64,000 nt of DNA from the NCBI GenBank assembly GCA_921293015.1, contig OV121087.1, positions 12,784,501 to 12,848,500 of the forward strand, written 5' to 3'. A program made the position numbers and the translations under genes. Shown here in pieces: positions 23,110 to 36,500 of this stretch (the stretch's first letter is position 1; each line of letters opens with the position of its first letter). This DNA comes from Phorcus lineatus (lineage: Eukaryota; Mollusca; Gastropoda; Trochida; Trochidae). The notes below the pieces were generated by a model. The model worked only from the letters and a program-made list of their open reading frames with translations. It did not search any database and was not told the origin of the DNA.

Positions 23110-23790
23110 TACCGTGACCTCGTATACACGTTCCACCTTGGAAACGTTCGATTTGAAGCAGCTCTAAAATATCAGTAGTTTTCTGACTCTCATGGCCGAC
23201 CGTCGTGAAAGGAGCGAGTTAGTTTGAAAGTGTCGGGCGCACAGAACATGCAGGCATCACTGCATAACGCACTGGTTGATTTGAATATGAATGAATATGA
23301 ATGAAGAGTCGGTGATGACCTCGACTGATATGTGTATAGATTTCTGTTTCGACATTCCAATCTCCAGCTCGCTGATGGACAACCCCGCTGCGAGTGAGTG
23401 AACCGACAGGCCGTTAGCAAGCCTTTTGATTTGTCACGATTTTTTCTCGGCACCAACGTTTCATTTGTAGGAGATCTTACTCTTGTTCCAGCAGTGTGAT
23501 TATAAGATATGACTTTAATAAATGGGAAGATACACTGAGCGTGTAAAGGTAGTGTTCAACAAACCAGCGTAGCGTAGTCTTTGTTTATAATGGGACAAGG
23601 GAGATAACTCTTGACAATACGTCGTCTCTCGTTACTAGGGTTGCGCGTGACCCAGTTGTTAGGTAAATAGAAAAATATACCTACGGCACGTGACCGCTTT
23701 TGGCCAATGAGTGTCTGACATTGTCGAGATAATAAAAAACAATGTTACCTCTTGCCAAGACCATGTCAAGTGTTAATACTTAACACCGAT
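23110..23790. other. Unit-specific insertion, less AT-rich, with an 88-codon frame
   Basis: Homology with unit 1 stops near 23105 (unit 1 about 31670) and resumes near 23795 at CTAATTTCGCA (unit 1 about 31744). About 0.65 kb is therefore extra here, and its base composition is clearly less AT-rich. It contains an unrecognised 88-codon minus frame (23190-23456) with no domain I know, the gastropod/bivalve-type motif AAGGGAGATAACTC (23597-23610), CACGTGAC (23687-23694) and TGGCCAATGAG (CCAAT, 23701-23711). No terminal inverted repeats were found. It could be a composite repeat or a promoter or 5' exon fragment moved with other DNA. Confidence 0.5.
23687..23711. promoter_or_regulatory. E-box plus CCAAT box pair (weak)
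   Basis: CACGTGAC and GGCCAATGAG lie 6 bp apart inside the insertion described above. The pairing is promoter-like, but no transcript or gene is evident on either side. Confidence 0.2.
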
Positions 23791-26444
23791 ATGATCTAAT
23801 TTCGCAAGTTTCCCTACTACATAAAGAAGTCTTAATTTTCGGATTTAGTTTGTGTTAAATACAGGACATTCATTGTAAATATAAAATCAAAATTCCTACC
23901 TTATGCCTTAACAATCTGTCTTAACACACATTTCTAACTGTATTAAGTATTAAATAAAAAGATTGTCGTGGAATGTGTAACATTCAATTTCCCTTTCGAG
24001 AGACCCTTCTATTTCTATAAGAAAACGTGCTGCAGTGGTTTTAGCATCATGAAGAAAATGGAATGCTTTTTGCTTTTAAAAAGATTTCAAATTAGCATAG
24101 CAGTACAATAAAAGCCGATTAGGCTGACTTCACGAGTGAACACTATAATCTGCTTTGCAACTGTCCCCACTGCCAAGTTTACATAAAAGGTGACAACGAA
24201 CTTGACATTCAAGTTCCTTAAGATGCGAGCCTTTTATAACCGAATCTTGCTAACTTGTCAGGAAAGAATTAGACTCGACGTGCCAGTTCAGACCTTCGAC
24301 AATGATTTTGTAACCCAGATAGGACATGTGTTCGAGGCGTAGATATAATTTCAAAGTTTTATTTATTCAACTTCAAATCCAAATTAGACAATATGTTGAC
24401 AGCTTACAATATGCACTTGAACTGTGATAATGTTGAACAGTTTTTTTTATGTTCTGCATGGTCTTATATAACTATTATGATTCGATTTGCCTATAGAACA
24501 AAACTTTAAGGACCTCATGTTAATTTTTCTTGCAACTTCCATTTGTCGATATTCATATTCCCACGATACTTCGAAAATTAAGAAATTTTGCCAAAATGAC
24601 ACTAATGAGGGTCGATTTCTTATTCTGATCAATTAAATTTTTTTAATTTCTTTTCAGGGTTGTGCAGATTCCAACAGAACTAGCAATGCTAATATATGGC
24701 ATGTTTGCTACAAAATATATGATAGAATATTTCTATATTCTTATCAGCTAACATTAAAATGCGGTGCATTCAACAAACTTGTATCATTGAACTACGAGAT
24801 CTACGTGTCTTTTGTAGAAGTCAGCATTGGAACTCATGAGTTGATACATGTACCAACTACGTAACTATTACTTGAATATAAACCAATGTCTGACAGTTGT
24901 TATGTAAGGTGTCTTATTTTCTCGTTTTATGTAGCCCAAACCTAAAAGGCACGGTGCAGCCAAGGCGTAGATACATACTTTTACAATGTATTTACAATAT
25001 TACCTTGAGGAGTTATTGTTCAGTTTCATAGATAAAGCAAATAACTAATTTCAGCTCTTAATGTTTAGGTAAATTGTGATAAAATGGTTGAATATGAAAA
25101 GTGTTTATCACGTTATATAAATTTTTATGTCCTTATTGAAAGCAAGAGACGGAGAGATTATTGAGGGTATGAGGTTAACAGTTTGTTTGTTTATTTGTTT
25201 GTTATTCATGCCTGATGTTTTTATATTATCCTTTAAGATTATTTGTTGTCATCTGTACGTGAATTCTTGCAGTTAAAAATAACATCCACGCATTGTGATT
25301 GAAATTAGGAAATTAGGAGGTTTAATTTAATGATTCGAAAATAGTTTTCACAAAAATCTGTTGAGATTTCTGTGTCTTGTACATATTGTAGCAGATATCA
25401 CATTTAGGAAAATGCTGAAGATCAATATTATTGCTTTGGCATGTGTATCAAATACAGGTGACAGATGGTAATGCTTAATTTGAATTTTTGCAGGCAAACA
25501 ATAATCCTTAGAAAGTCATTTTGATCAAAAAGTTGTATTCGGATTTATTTGTATTTGTTGAGCCTGTAATGCAAAGATGATAAAGCGATTTCATTTTCAA
25601 TTTGACTTGAAGTAATCTTATTTGTAAGTGTGATATTCAAAGTTAACAGACATTTCCACTAAAATTGCTCCTTCTAAAATGTGAGACATATTGAATATCG
25701 TTTTTAAAGGTTTTGTTTTTAATGTGTCTTCATGTTCATTTTGATTTTGTCTGAAATGAAATATATAAATGTCATCACTGATATGTTGGAACGCTTCAAT
25801 AATATTTGCACATTCATCACAAGTGTCTGTTATCAAAAGGATAAATAAATTCGTGATAGTATTATAAGCAAAGTCATACAGGCAGAGTTATAGAAGGATT
25901 TACACATCGTCTGTAAAACATATTACACTAGGGGAATTCGATAAACATTTGCAACTCAACTTTAGTCACAACCTACAGTATTATAAACACAAGCATTTTT
26001 AAGTTTTCATACTTCAACTTTTGCAATATCCTATCGCAAAAAGTACCTGTGTTTTTATTACTTATATCTACGTATATATATAGCGAAATAGATCACGAAA
26101 GGATGTCACATTTAAAATTAAATGAATTTCAGTAGAATAAGCAGTTAACAATAATACTAGTACACGATACGTACAAGTACACTCTTCTGGATATATCAAA
26201 TATATCCCATGATATAAAATTAACAATTTCGTTTTAAAATTGCACAAAATATAACCAAAAACCTTGACTTTACTGAAAGTTGAAGTGTCAACTCGCCAAG
26301 TGAAAATAGCACAGACATGTTACAAGACCGAAACCAGTCACTGAATTATATTTCTTTACAAAACGAGCCAGTTGTGCATTGCTCACTGTTCTTATCGATG
26401 TTATTTAGCTAAGAGACCCTGGAAAAATAAGAATATGAAATGTA

Positions 26445-26502
26445 CCAATATATTGCAATACGCATTGCAATACGCCTCTCTATATCGCAATATATTGCGA
26501 TA
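26445..26502. repeat. Short palindromic and tandem patch
   Basis: ATTGCAATACGC occurs twice in a row (26452-26475), followed by a perfect 20-bp palindrome TATCGCAATATATTGCGATA (26483-26502). Similar 'TATCGCAATATATTGC' words are known to me from dispersed repeats in fish and invertebrates, so this may be the residue of a mobile element. Confidence 0.6.
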
Positions 26503-26709
26503 CGGAAATGAGTAGCGATACCCATCCTTATCAATTAGTTCAAGAACTATCATTCTCTAGTTGAATGATGTGAGCTATCTTATGAAGGAACGTGTTGAAA
26601 TTATTTGTCACTAGTAACAATAAAAATATTTTAATCGATGTGTTTCAAAATGATTAGATCATCAACAATTATATTATAATATTACCACTTTACTTATGTT
26701 ATATTCTGC

Positions 26710-29700
26710 GATTTATCCATCTACCCTTCTTAATATAACACAATCTACTTGATTATGGAAGAATAGGAGGTTACAAATAATCACAGATTTAGTTGACCAA
26801 GTGTTAGAAGGAAATACAGACGTTCGGCTTCATTCAAATGAGCCAACCTCACCGCAGAACTAACTTCTTGAACAATTTCCATTACAGAGCATTATTACAT
26901 GTCATGGTGTTATCACAGCTACATTAATGTCATTATCAAGTGGGGAATTTTGTCGATGTGGCCATTAACCGACATCAGACATATTTGCCCTAATGTAACA
27001 TCCAAACTCGTTTCCTCTGTATTTGCCTTTGTCTAACAGTGTTTTTTAGTTGTAACTTAGAACTTCTTGTGGCCTTTAATGACTAGATTACTGCAGTCAA
27101 TGGTCTATTATATCAAAGGTCACTTTCCTATATAAGACAATAGATGTGTCACGCAACACTTTTTATCTCTCCAATTTAACGTTATTGATTAATGTTACAC
27201 ACACTACTGAATAACTGAAAGGATAAAGATATGTCTAATTTTTCAAATATAAAACACTGCTTTTATGTCTTCTAAATTTCATCAATAAAACCTTTAGTGT
27301 AGTAAATATGAGTTCATTGATATAGGTATTAACTTCAAAGATTTTAAAAATTGATAAACCCTGTTTTTCTTTTTTAATGACCGATCCTGATGAACAATAC
27401 AGAACTAAAGAGGCATCATATGAAAGTTACATTTGATTATGAAATTGCTAAAAAAAAATTTATATACATTTCAAGGAAGATTGGTTTTGTCTGGAGAATC
27501 AATATATAAAAGGAACATTATACTACCAGCATGCAAGACAGTCAGAAATCAAAGGTAAAAATTTCAAAAATTATAAAAACATTCAGGGTTTTCTCCTTAA
27601 GGATCAATTAATCAATGTTTGGAACAGGAATTAATTGTTCTTGCCTTTCATAAAGAAATATGATACTGTTGATTCTTCTCTTTCCTTCTCTAAATAAATT
27701 CATATGACATATATTTTTAGGTGTGGTTGTGTTATTTCCGTATACTGAAATGAATTTCTTTAACAAATTTTATTCCTCATTCTTTTAACATTTCATCTTT
27801 TGATGGTTTTTGCTGATACTATTTACAATGTTATTTTTTGTTTCAGGGTAGAGAAGTAGAAACATAGAGAATTTGATATTGAAAAGAAACCATTTTATTT
27901 ATATATTGATATCCTGTCGTGGTTGTGATTTTTCTGAAAACTGAATTGCATCTCTTTAACAAAAGGTATCCTTCACACTTTTTGAATTTTCCGCTTAATG
28001 ATTTTTTTGGGTTATCAGATGATGTTTATTCAAATATCAGGCCCAAATATAACAGTTTTTCAATTACCTAGTTATGATAAGAGAAACTCATTGCATTCCT
28101 ACACTAAGTCAGTAGCTTTCAAAGACACTAAAACAAACAGGTTGTTGACTTATCTTTCCTGAAAAGAACTTAATAGGCCTTGACATAGCTTTTAAAGACA
28201 CTAAAACAAACAGGTTGTTGACTTATCTTTCTTGAAAAGAACTTAATAGACCTTGACATGTATTTGAAAGATAGTAATTTTCATGTCTTAGCATTTATTT
28301 TTCACTGACTGACAAAAGTCATAATACACCTTTTCAATATAACCCGAGCTCTAGTTTAGTTCTATAAATATTTGCCCGTAAAATCACTTTTTTTGGTGTA
28401 AAGTCGTTACATAGAAAAGTATAATCGTCTTTTGAAATATCAACAGCAAGATATAGAAATGACTAAAGATCATTACATCACTTTCTCATTGTCAGGAAAT
28501 TCTCTAGACTGAAGATGTAATTTCCAATCATTGACAGCAATTATCGAAGTCTTATATTGAAAAGTGGTCATGGTGTGTAGATGGTTTCGAAAACAAGATA
28601 CCTCCGTTTTGGAATGATTTATTTCTAACATACCACATCCTACTTCAACCACAATAGAGGATATGATTTTACAATTAAGGATAAGTGCGAATTTTGCAAT
28701 CTTGCACAAGACATGAGTCACAGAAAAGCACCTTGACATGGCAGAATACATTTGAACTGTTATACATTGTTATGCTGAAGATAACATTGAATAAAAATTT
28801 AGTTTTCTATGTGAATATTCAATAGGTTAAATAACAAAGCTAAGTAACGAATAATCAACAGTCAATTTTGATTTTGGTTGGTTCGACACAATATTCACTT
28901 CAATACACAATACAAACACATGTTACTATTGTAAAGTGTAATATTCTTCGTCCAAATTTTCTTGATCACCAAACCTGTGATTGTGTCATTAAGATGCAAA
29001 CCGAACACTTTTAATATTTCAACATTATTATTTGCAGTTGATTAACTAAAAATATGAGTGATAATAATGCAATTAGCAACTTTAATTGAAATGTCATTAT
29101 GAATAATGGATGACGTAAGGAGCTATTTTTATCATTGACGAATGAAATGTTAGACCTACATTTCACATGTTTAGTTGAATACTGGCTCAGAAAAGACGTT
29201 GTTTACCTGTAGCTACAACTAGAAAAGACAGTTTAAAGTTGATAATAATATAGACATTTTACGGGCGGTTTAAGTTTTTCTTAAGCCGCATAGTGCTTTT
29301 TTAACTTGTCACACTCCTATCTCATAGGTTGCACATACACGAACATAAATTTATCATTCTTTGTACATTTACCTTATTTATATTTCCTACACTACAAATT
29401 CATATCATATTATAATGAATTATCACTCATGAGACTCTACTCTTCTACTACGAATATTGAAAAAATGCGATCTTTCTAAAAGTGTTCACTTCAGAAATTG
29501 TATATTAATGACATTACACAGAATACACATCCTGACTTCATTCCTCAAGACTGTAATATGCTTTCCAACTGTCCAAACTGTCATGTTTGATTAAAAGTGA
29601 CAGTGCAGACCTTCAAATTCCTTAAGATGCATTTACAGATTGTCCACGATCTGGAACTTGTCGGAACATAATGTTAAGAAAAGTCTGAGACAGTGATTAT

Positions 29701-32700
29701 TCAATCCTAATGTCTGTTTCCCCACGCTAATGGGATGTCTGTAACTCTCTTAAACATCATTTATCCGACCATGCTGACAGTTACAAAGCATGTTCTATTT
29801 ATGAGAATAAATCATAAAAAATCAGGCATTTTGTGTGGTCACATTGACATACAACTTTACAACAAAGAATAAAACTCTTAATTTATGAAAACAAGTCAAC
29901 AAATGAGTATTTAGTGTCATGTTTTGGTAAGCTATGTTTACGACATATATGCGTGTCCTGATTTTGCTTTAAGTAAACTTGTATTTGTCAATTCCAGTTA
30001 ATACTGATGATACGTCCATTATAAAAGATGTACTAAATTGTCTGTGTAAATGTTTTTGAGATCCTACAATAAAGCCATAATTTATATCTGCAAACATGAA
30101 AACAACAGCTGTTATTATAATTTTGTTTTTGTTTCAAGATGTTAGTGATGAGAAAATTTCAATTATCTGAAATGATTACTTTATAATTACAAGTAATTTT
30201 ATGGGAAGGAATTATAACAAATATATCAAATGTTTATAACAAATCTCAAACCAATCGACTAATTTCTTTAAAAAATCACCTTTATTTTCACTAAAGTTAG
30301 GAAGATTGTGTTTCAAATTATCAATGAGCATTACAGGTTCATAAGGATTAGGTAAAAATATTTGTAATTGTAGGCTAGTGAAACATTTCCAAGTTGACTA
30401 TTTTGACAAAATAGTATATGATTATGTCGTATGAGGTATAAATTGTGTAGTTATAATATAACTTGGTCACATAAAAATCCCACAGCTAAGAAGGGTATGA
30501 GCGTAGACAACCTATCAGCATTGACACAAAAGAATTTGCTATAGAAATACAATATTCATTCTTGTGCCCTAGATTCTGTTTACTAAGAAGGGTTGGTGAA
30601 GGATTGACCTCATTACAGACACATATCACTAACAGTTATTCATGTTCTCATTACCACGTTTGGCTGAGAAATCATCAGAAATTTTAAATACTCACATATA
30701 CTATGATAGTGTTTCATGGCTCAGGAGCCAAAAACTTAATTTAAGCCTAAGACACAACACGATTTATGTATACCCTTTGTTAACAAAGCTTGTTGCAGTT
30801 AATATAACTAAATGAATTGAAGAATCGTTAAAAAACCACTTTACAATATTCTGTGAGATTGTGGTTTAAGTACCATTTATGCACTCGTGACTGGTAGTGT
30901 CTTAAACCCGGTATGTTTTTTTTTAAAAGTTTATGATTAAATTAAAACAATTCAAATGTTATGGACGTGTAATGGAAAATATTGACTTATGTTTATCATG
31001 AAAATTAACGCCATGTGTCAGTATATATAATCAGAAAATATTACCGTTAATACTGCGGATAGCGGTACTCTACATAGTATATTAATAAGCATGCTTGGCA
31101 TCGTTGGAATGAAATATCACAAATAATCGCCTTCTCAGTCAATGTATTATGTCAGTGAATGACAAATAAACAAATAACCGGAAATGCAAAAAATTAGTTT
31201 TTTTATGTACTGCAAGTTAAGACGATATAAATCATGTGGGTTGCAGTGAGAATCAATATTTTGGCAACCATGATTGGTCAATTTAAGTCGTATATACACA
31301 TAACACCAGACAGATCTCATGGAATAGTGTGGGTATCAGAGAAAGTCCTTCTCTAATACTGCGTATCAAACTAAGAGGTCATCACACATCTCTCGAGCAT
31401 TGTGATGGATAGCACAGTTGTTCACATTCTCCAAATATTGGAAAACCTTGCCTCTGTCATTTAGCACATTGTTGATGACTCATATATCCTTCTAACACGT
31501 TTATGGCATATATTATATTTGCTTCACCTTTTTACCAACCCACAACGTAATCTTGATCACTGCAAAGGAGAGTTTATGTGAAATGATGAAAAACATAATT
31601 AACTCTGATGGTAGAATATTCAAATGCTTTGTTAATTCGAAATTAGGACTTAAAGAAACTTGCTATCACGTACATTTATTGAGATGAGTCTCATATATGT
31701 TAATCAAAAGGGAAAGAGTTACAATAATTACTACAAGAATCTCCTAATTTCGCATGCGTCCCAAATGAAAAATGTTGTACAATGTAGTATATTCATTACA
31801 AATTGAAAATGAATTCAATTTTTGTTAATTGGAATCAATACACTGTAGCACGATTGTTTCAATCGTTACAATTCACAATTTCAAGTTTAGATATTTGTGA
31901 ATTAAACATTTCTTCAGAGAAGACATAGTATACAGTGTCACAAAAACTACATGTAGGCATTTTAGTGTGAACACATTTGTGCATACCTTAACTAAACTTG
32001 AAACATCGAAATAAGAAATTATTGTATTGATTGAAGAGATAGTCTTTAAATCTTTAACATTTAATTTCTTTTTCACGAGACCCTCCTATTTTTCTAAGAA
32101 AGCATGCTGCAGTTTTTTAAACAAGATTTCAAAATAGCATTGCTGTACAATAAAAGCCCATTAGGCTGACTTCACTGGTGAACACTATAATCTTCTTTGC
32201 AATTGTCCACACTGACACTTATATTAAAGGCGACAACAAACTTGACATTCAAGTTCTTAAGATGCATCCTTTTTTATCCGAATCTCTCTGACTTGCCAGG
32301 AAAGAATTAGACTCGACATGATTATCTCATCCCATTAGAACAGGTGGATATAATTCCAATGTTTTCTTCATTCTACATGTCACCCAAATTAGACAATATT
32401 GACACATATACACATATATATAACGCATATTACATTCGACATTATAGTTTTTTTGTTAGATAGTTTTTGATAGTTTGCATGGTACTTCTTTGGTTTTCTC
32501 AATATTTAATCTCTATAAAATTACAAATTTTAAACTAACTTCAGGCCAAATTCGGATTTATATACGGTAGTATAAAGAGACTGTCTCAATGTTTTATTGG
32601 TCATCGAGACGGGGCATCGACACGTAACTCATCTTTCTCAAAATAGTTTTCTCACAAACGTTCTGTGCCCTTTAGAAAGTACAGTCAATATCAAGAAGTC

Positions 32701-33550
32701 CATGAAGATAAACATGTATCACTTTTGCAGGTGTCTCGAAATCAGTGATAATGGCATTTTAATTCATATTGCTTTTATTTTTGATTTTAAAAAAATATAT
32801 AGATAAATTGTACTATTATACATGTAGCATTCATCCGTATCTTATCATATCTTATCCAAAGATAATAAAAGTTCACCATGATATAGTGATGTATCCCGAT
32901 TGAAGGTTAGACGGAATTCTGAAAATTTTTATTTTTCAAAAAGCTTCAAAAAGCTTTCTGAAATCAATAATTTGCATCCACTCAAAAAGGCCTTCATTGC
33001 ACAACATTGGTCCACAAAGTCAGTTAATCTAAGTATATATCTCCGATCCAGGCAACATTTTTAATCTGTTTGACTTAACCCTAAAGAAACTATTTTGTTA
33101 AGATTTCAAGAGACGGTTTGTTGCTATATATTATGCTCGTCTACAAATTGAGAAAGCCGTTAATCAGTCAAAAATTGATCATTGTAATAAGAACTTGTAT
33201 AAAAGTACATTGGTGATGAAAGTAAGAGTGATACGTATTTGTATTAAAACCATTGTACTATTAAAACGAGGAAAAATTAAAAATATCAATAAGAAACATT
33301 ATATTAAATCCCATTCTAAAATCATTTCCTGTTACATTTGAACCCTGAGATATCAACATGCTGCAAACATTTACAAGAAAGCAGAAAATTGTCTGTATAC
33401 TGGATAATATTACAGGAACATGTTGAACCTTATGTGTCATTAGTAATATTAAAAATAATCATGTTGTAAACACTGTTTTCTTTTAAATAATTAGATGACT
33501 GACAATATTATTAAAATAATTAATCTCCAGTTAGCCTCTATCATTCTGAG
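26710..33550 (+). repeat. Array unit 1 (complete)
   Basis: It holds the full order A, K, Q/L, M, D, N, O, E, F, G, B, C, I and is the best reference unit. It preserves empty target sites for two insertions found in other units: near 30990 (for the 22142 element) and at 29684-29691 (single TCTGAGAC, for the 53840 element). Frames such as 28473-28751 (minus, 92 codons) fall in the conserved Q/L segment but are interrupted in the other units. Confidence 0.8.
28113..28258 (+). repeat. 73-bp tandem duplication inside unit 1
   Basis: Two copies (28113-28185 and 28186-28258) differ at only a handful of positions. Each holds AAAGACACTAAAACAAACAG, GTTGTTGACTTATCTTTC and GAAAAGAACTTAATAG. They are far more alike than the array units themselves, so the duplication is recent. 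Confidence 0.9.
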
Positions 33551-36500
33551 TTATCCAATGACCCTTAATGTTACTGAACATAACACAATCTACTGCAATG
33601 GACGATGAGGAGATTTTAAATAATCAAATGTTCAGTAGCTAGCATTGAAATAAGGCAGCCATGTCAAAGAATTAACTATGTAAAGACTCTCCATTACACA
33701 GCATTGCTGCGTGTCCCGTTGTTATAACACTATATTAATGTCGTTATCAAGCAGGGAGTCGTTGATGTTGACATTAACCGAATATCAGACAAATTTGCTC
33801 TTTTAAAGCATCCCGCCTTGTGTTTGTCTTTGTCTAAAGTATTTATAGTTGCAAACTAGAACATCTTGGTGCCTCTTAATGGCTAGATCAGTGCAGACGA
33901 TGGTCTATTAAAGCAAAGGTCGCCTTCCTGTACAACACAATCAACTTGTTAATCAAAGCTTATACGTCCAAAGTCAATGTTACTGATTGATGCCACAACC
34001 ACTACTGAATGACTGAAAGGATGGACATATGTCTGATTTCTCAATCTTTTCCCCACTTTTTTTTTCTTTTTGGACAGGGTACAGCATTTAAATCGAAAAA
34101 ATAAATCATATACAAAATACAAAATTTCTGAATCTTAAAATATTGTTTTTATGACTTCTACATACCCTCACAAGAACCTTTAAAGAGAATAGATATTCAT
34201 TGATGTGAATGTCATTTGTTTAAGGAGTAGAAACGCATTTCCATTTTGTTTCATTTTTGAATATTAGTGAATCAAAACTGTTTAGATAAAAGGAATACAT
34301 TTTAGTATGCAATTGCTGAGAAACAAATTCAAAGACAATTTAAAGAAGATTGGTATTATCAAGAGACCGTCAGAAATCAACTGTATTAGTTTCGAAACCA
34401 AAAAAGACAGACAAAAAAATTTATTTTCTTCTAAATCAATTAATCAATGGTGAAATAGAAATTAATTGTTCTTTGGTTTCAAATAGAAATATGATACTGT
34501 TGATTATTCTCTTCTCTTCTCTTTTCTAAGTAAAATCATGTCAGATATCTTTCGAGGCGTGGTAATGTTACTTTCCCAAACTGAAATGTATATCTTTGAC
34601 AAAAATTATTCCTCATTCGTTTTATGTTTTATTTCTTGAGGTTTTTGCTAATATCATATAATGTTTGAAGATACAATAGATATTGATAAAGAAAGAAATT
34701 CATATAGTTTATGTAATGATATATACTTAGAGGTGTGGTTGTGTGTTTTCCGAAAAACTTAAACGTATTCCACTAAAGAAAGGGATACCTCATTTTTGTT
34801 ATTTCCCCCTTAATGAATTCTGCCATTATTAAATGGTGTTTCTTCATCCTGCAGGCAATAGAAAAAAGAAACACATTGCCTTGATATAGTAAATCAAACA
34901 AACATTACATTTCTATTCTTAAGAGAACTAAATCGGACTTGACATCCTCATTATTGTCGGGTCATTTACATTTCTATTCTTAAAAGAACTAAATCGGACT
35001 TGACATCTTCATAGATAGTAAATAAAACACCTTTTCATTGTGAAACTAGCTCTCGTTTTGTTCTGTAAATATTTACATGTAAAGTAAATATGTATGTGTG
35101 AAATGTCATTTCACTTAAAGGCTATGCCAGACAACATTAAAATAGAAAGGTGTAATCATCTTTTCAGCTGACAAAGATTGATAGCAGGTGACATCACCGT
35201 AGACACAAAAATGACTTGAGATCCTTTACATCACTGTCAATGTGAGGAAATACTCTTACCTGATGATACAAGTTCCAATCCCAGACAGTGTTTACCATAT
35301 CTTTAAAGTGGTACCTGGTCATGATAAGTAGGTGTTTCCGAAAAGCAGGTCAATTCAAGCATACTTTCTTACTTGTAAATGAAATGACAATGTCATAATA
35401 GAAGATACATAGTATGTGAAGGAATGTCACAATCTTGCACATTACCACATGTGCAACAGAAAGAGTGACATGTAAAGCAACGTATCTGACTTAAATGAAC
35501 TATGTATTGTATTGGTTTAAAGTTGATAATGCTTTAGACATTTCAAAGGTGTGTCAAAACTTGTAACACTCCTCTTCACTAGTTTGCAAAATCATGAACA
35601 CAAGTTTATCATGCTGTGTACATCAGAGTTATTTCGTATGAAGTTTTTAGAATAAGCAAACATACCACATTAGAATCAATTATCAAGCATTTCGCTTAGC
35701 AGACTCTCCTTTGCTAATGAAAATAACAATCGGTCTTTCTAAACATTGTCACTTCAGGGACACTCTAATAAACAGAATATGTACACTGAATATTCTGAAC
35801 TTATCTTTAACTTTAATTTATAACCTGCTTTCTAACTGTCCAAAGTGTCACGGTTAGTTCGAACGTACGTCCAAAAGCTAGAACTTGTAAGAACAGAATC
35901 CATAGAATAGGCATACAGGGGTCATACAGAGCTCCTAATGTATGTTTTTGATTTCTAATGACTTCACTGTAACTCTCTTAACATATTATTTATCCGACAA
36001 TGTTGACAGAACACTTTTTCTTGTTATAAGATGAAATAAAAAAATAAAGGCATTTTAAAGTAACATTTAGGCATTATCGTTATCTTAACTCAAAAGAATA
36101 AAACATATTGATTTATAGAAACGTATCCATAAGACAAAAATTCGGTCAAATTGTTTTATAAGCTATAGGCACGACATTTATGCTTGTCCTGATTTTGCTT
36201 TAAGAAAACTTGTATTTGTTAATTCCAATTAAAACTGATGATGCGTCCATTTTATAAAACCTGCCTGGAAATATATTTTAAAATGATATTGAATTTTTAC
36301 CATACAGTCATAACGACTGCAAACAGCTGATTTTTTTCACAAGGTCTGATAATAAAATTTTAATTATCAGAAATAAATACTTTTAAATGCAAATACAACA
36401 TGACAATGCTCTGTGCAAGTCTTTGTAATGTGATGGACGTGTAACAAGTTTTATACAAATCTCAAACGAATTAATTATTGGCAATTAATAATTTTCAAAT

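Larger units (their letters stand above)
21790..26709 (+). repeat. Array unit 0 (partial)
   Basis: It holds segments E, G, B, C and H and then runs to the boundary before segment A of unit 1. It carries two unit-specific insertions: a TTAA-flanked element (22142-22468) and a less AT-rich block (about 23110-23790). The minus frame 25618-25836 has a partial counterpart in unit 3 but is broken in unit 2. The 3' end has a palindromic patch at 26445-26502. Confidence 0.75.

Noticed and set aside
26881-27250. Segment A as a coding exon repeated in each unit
   Set aside because: Comparing the copies shows stops and frame-changing indels in every frame.
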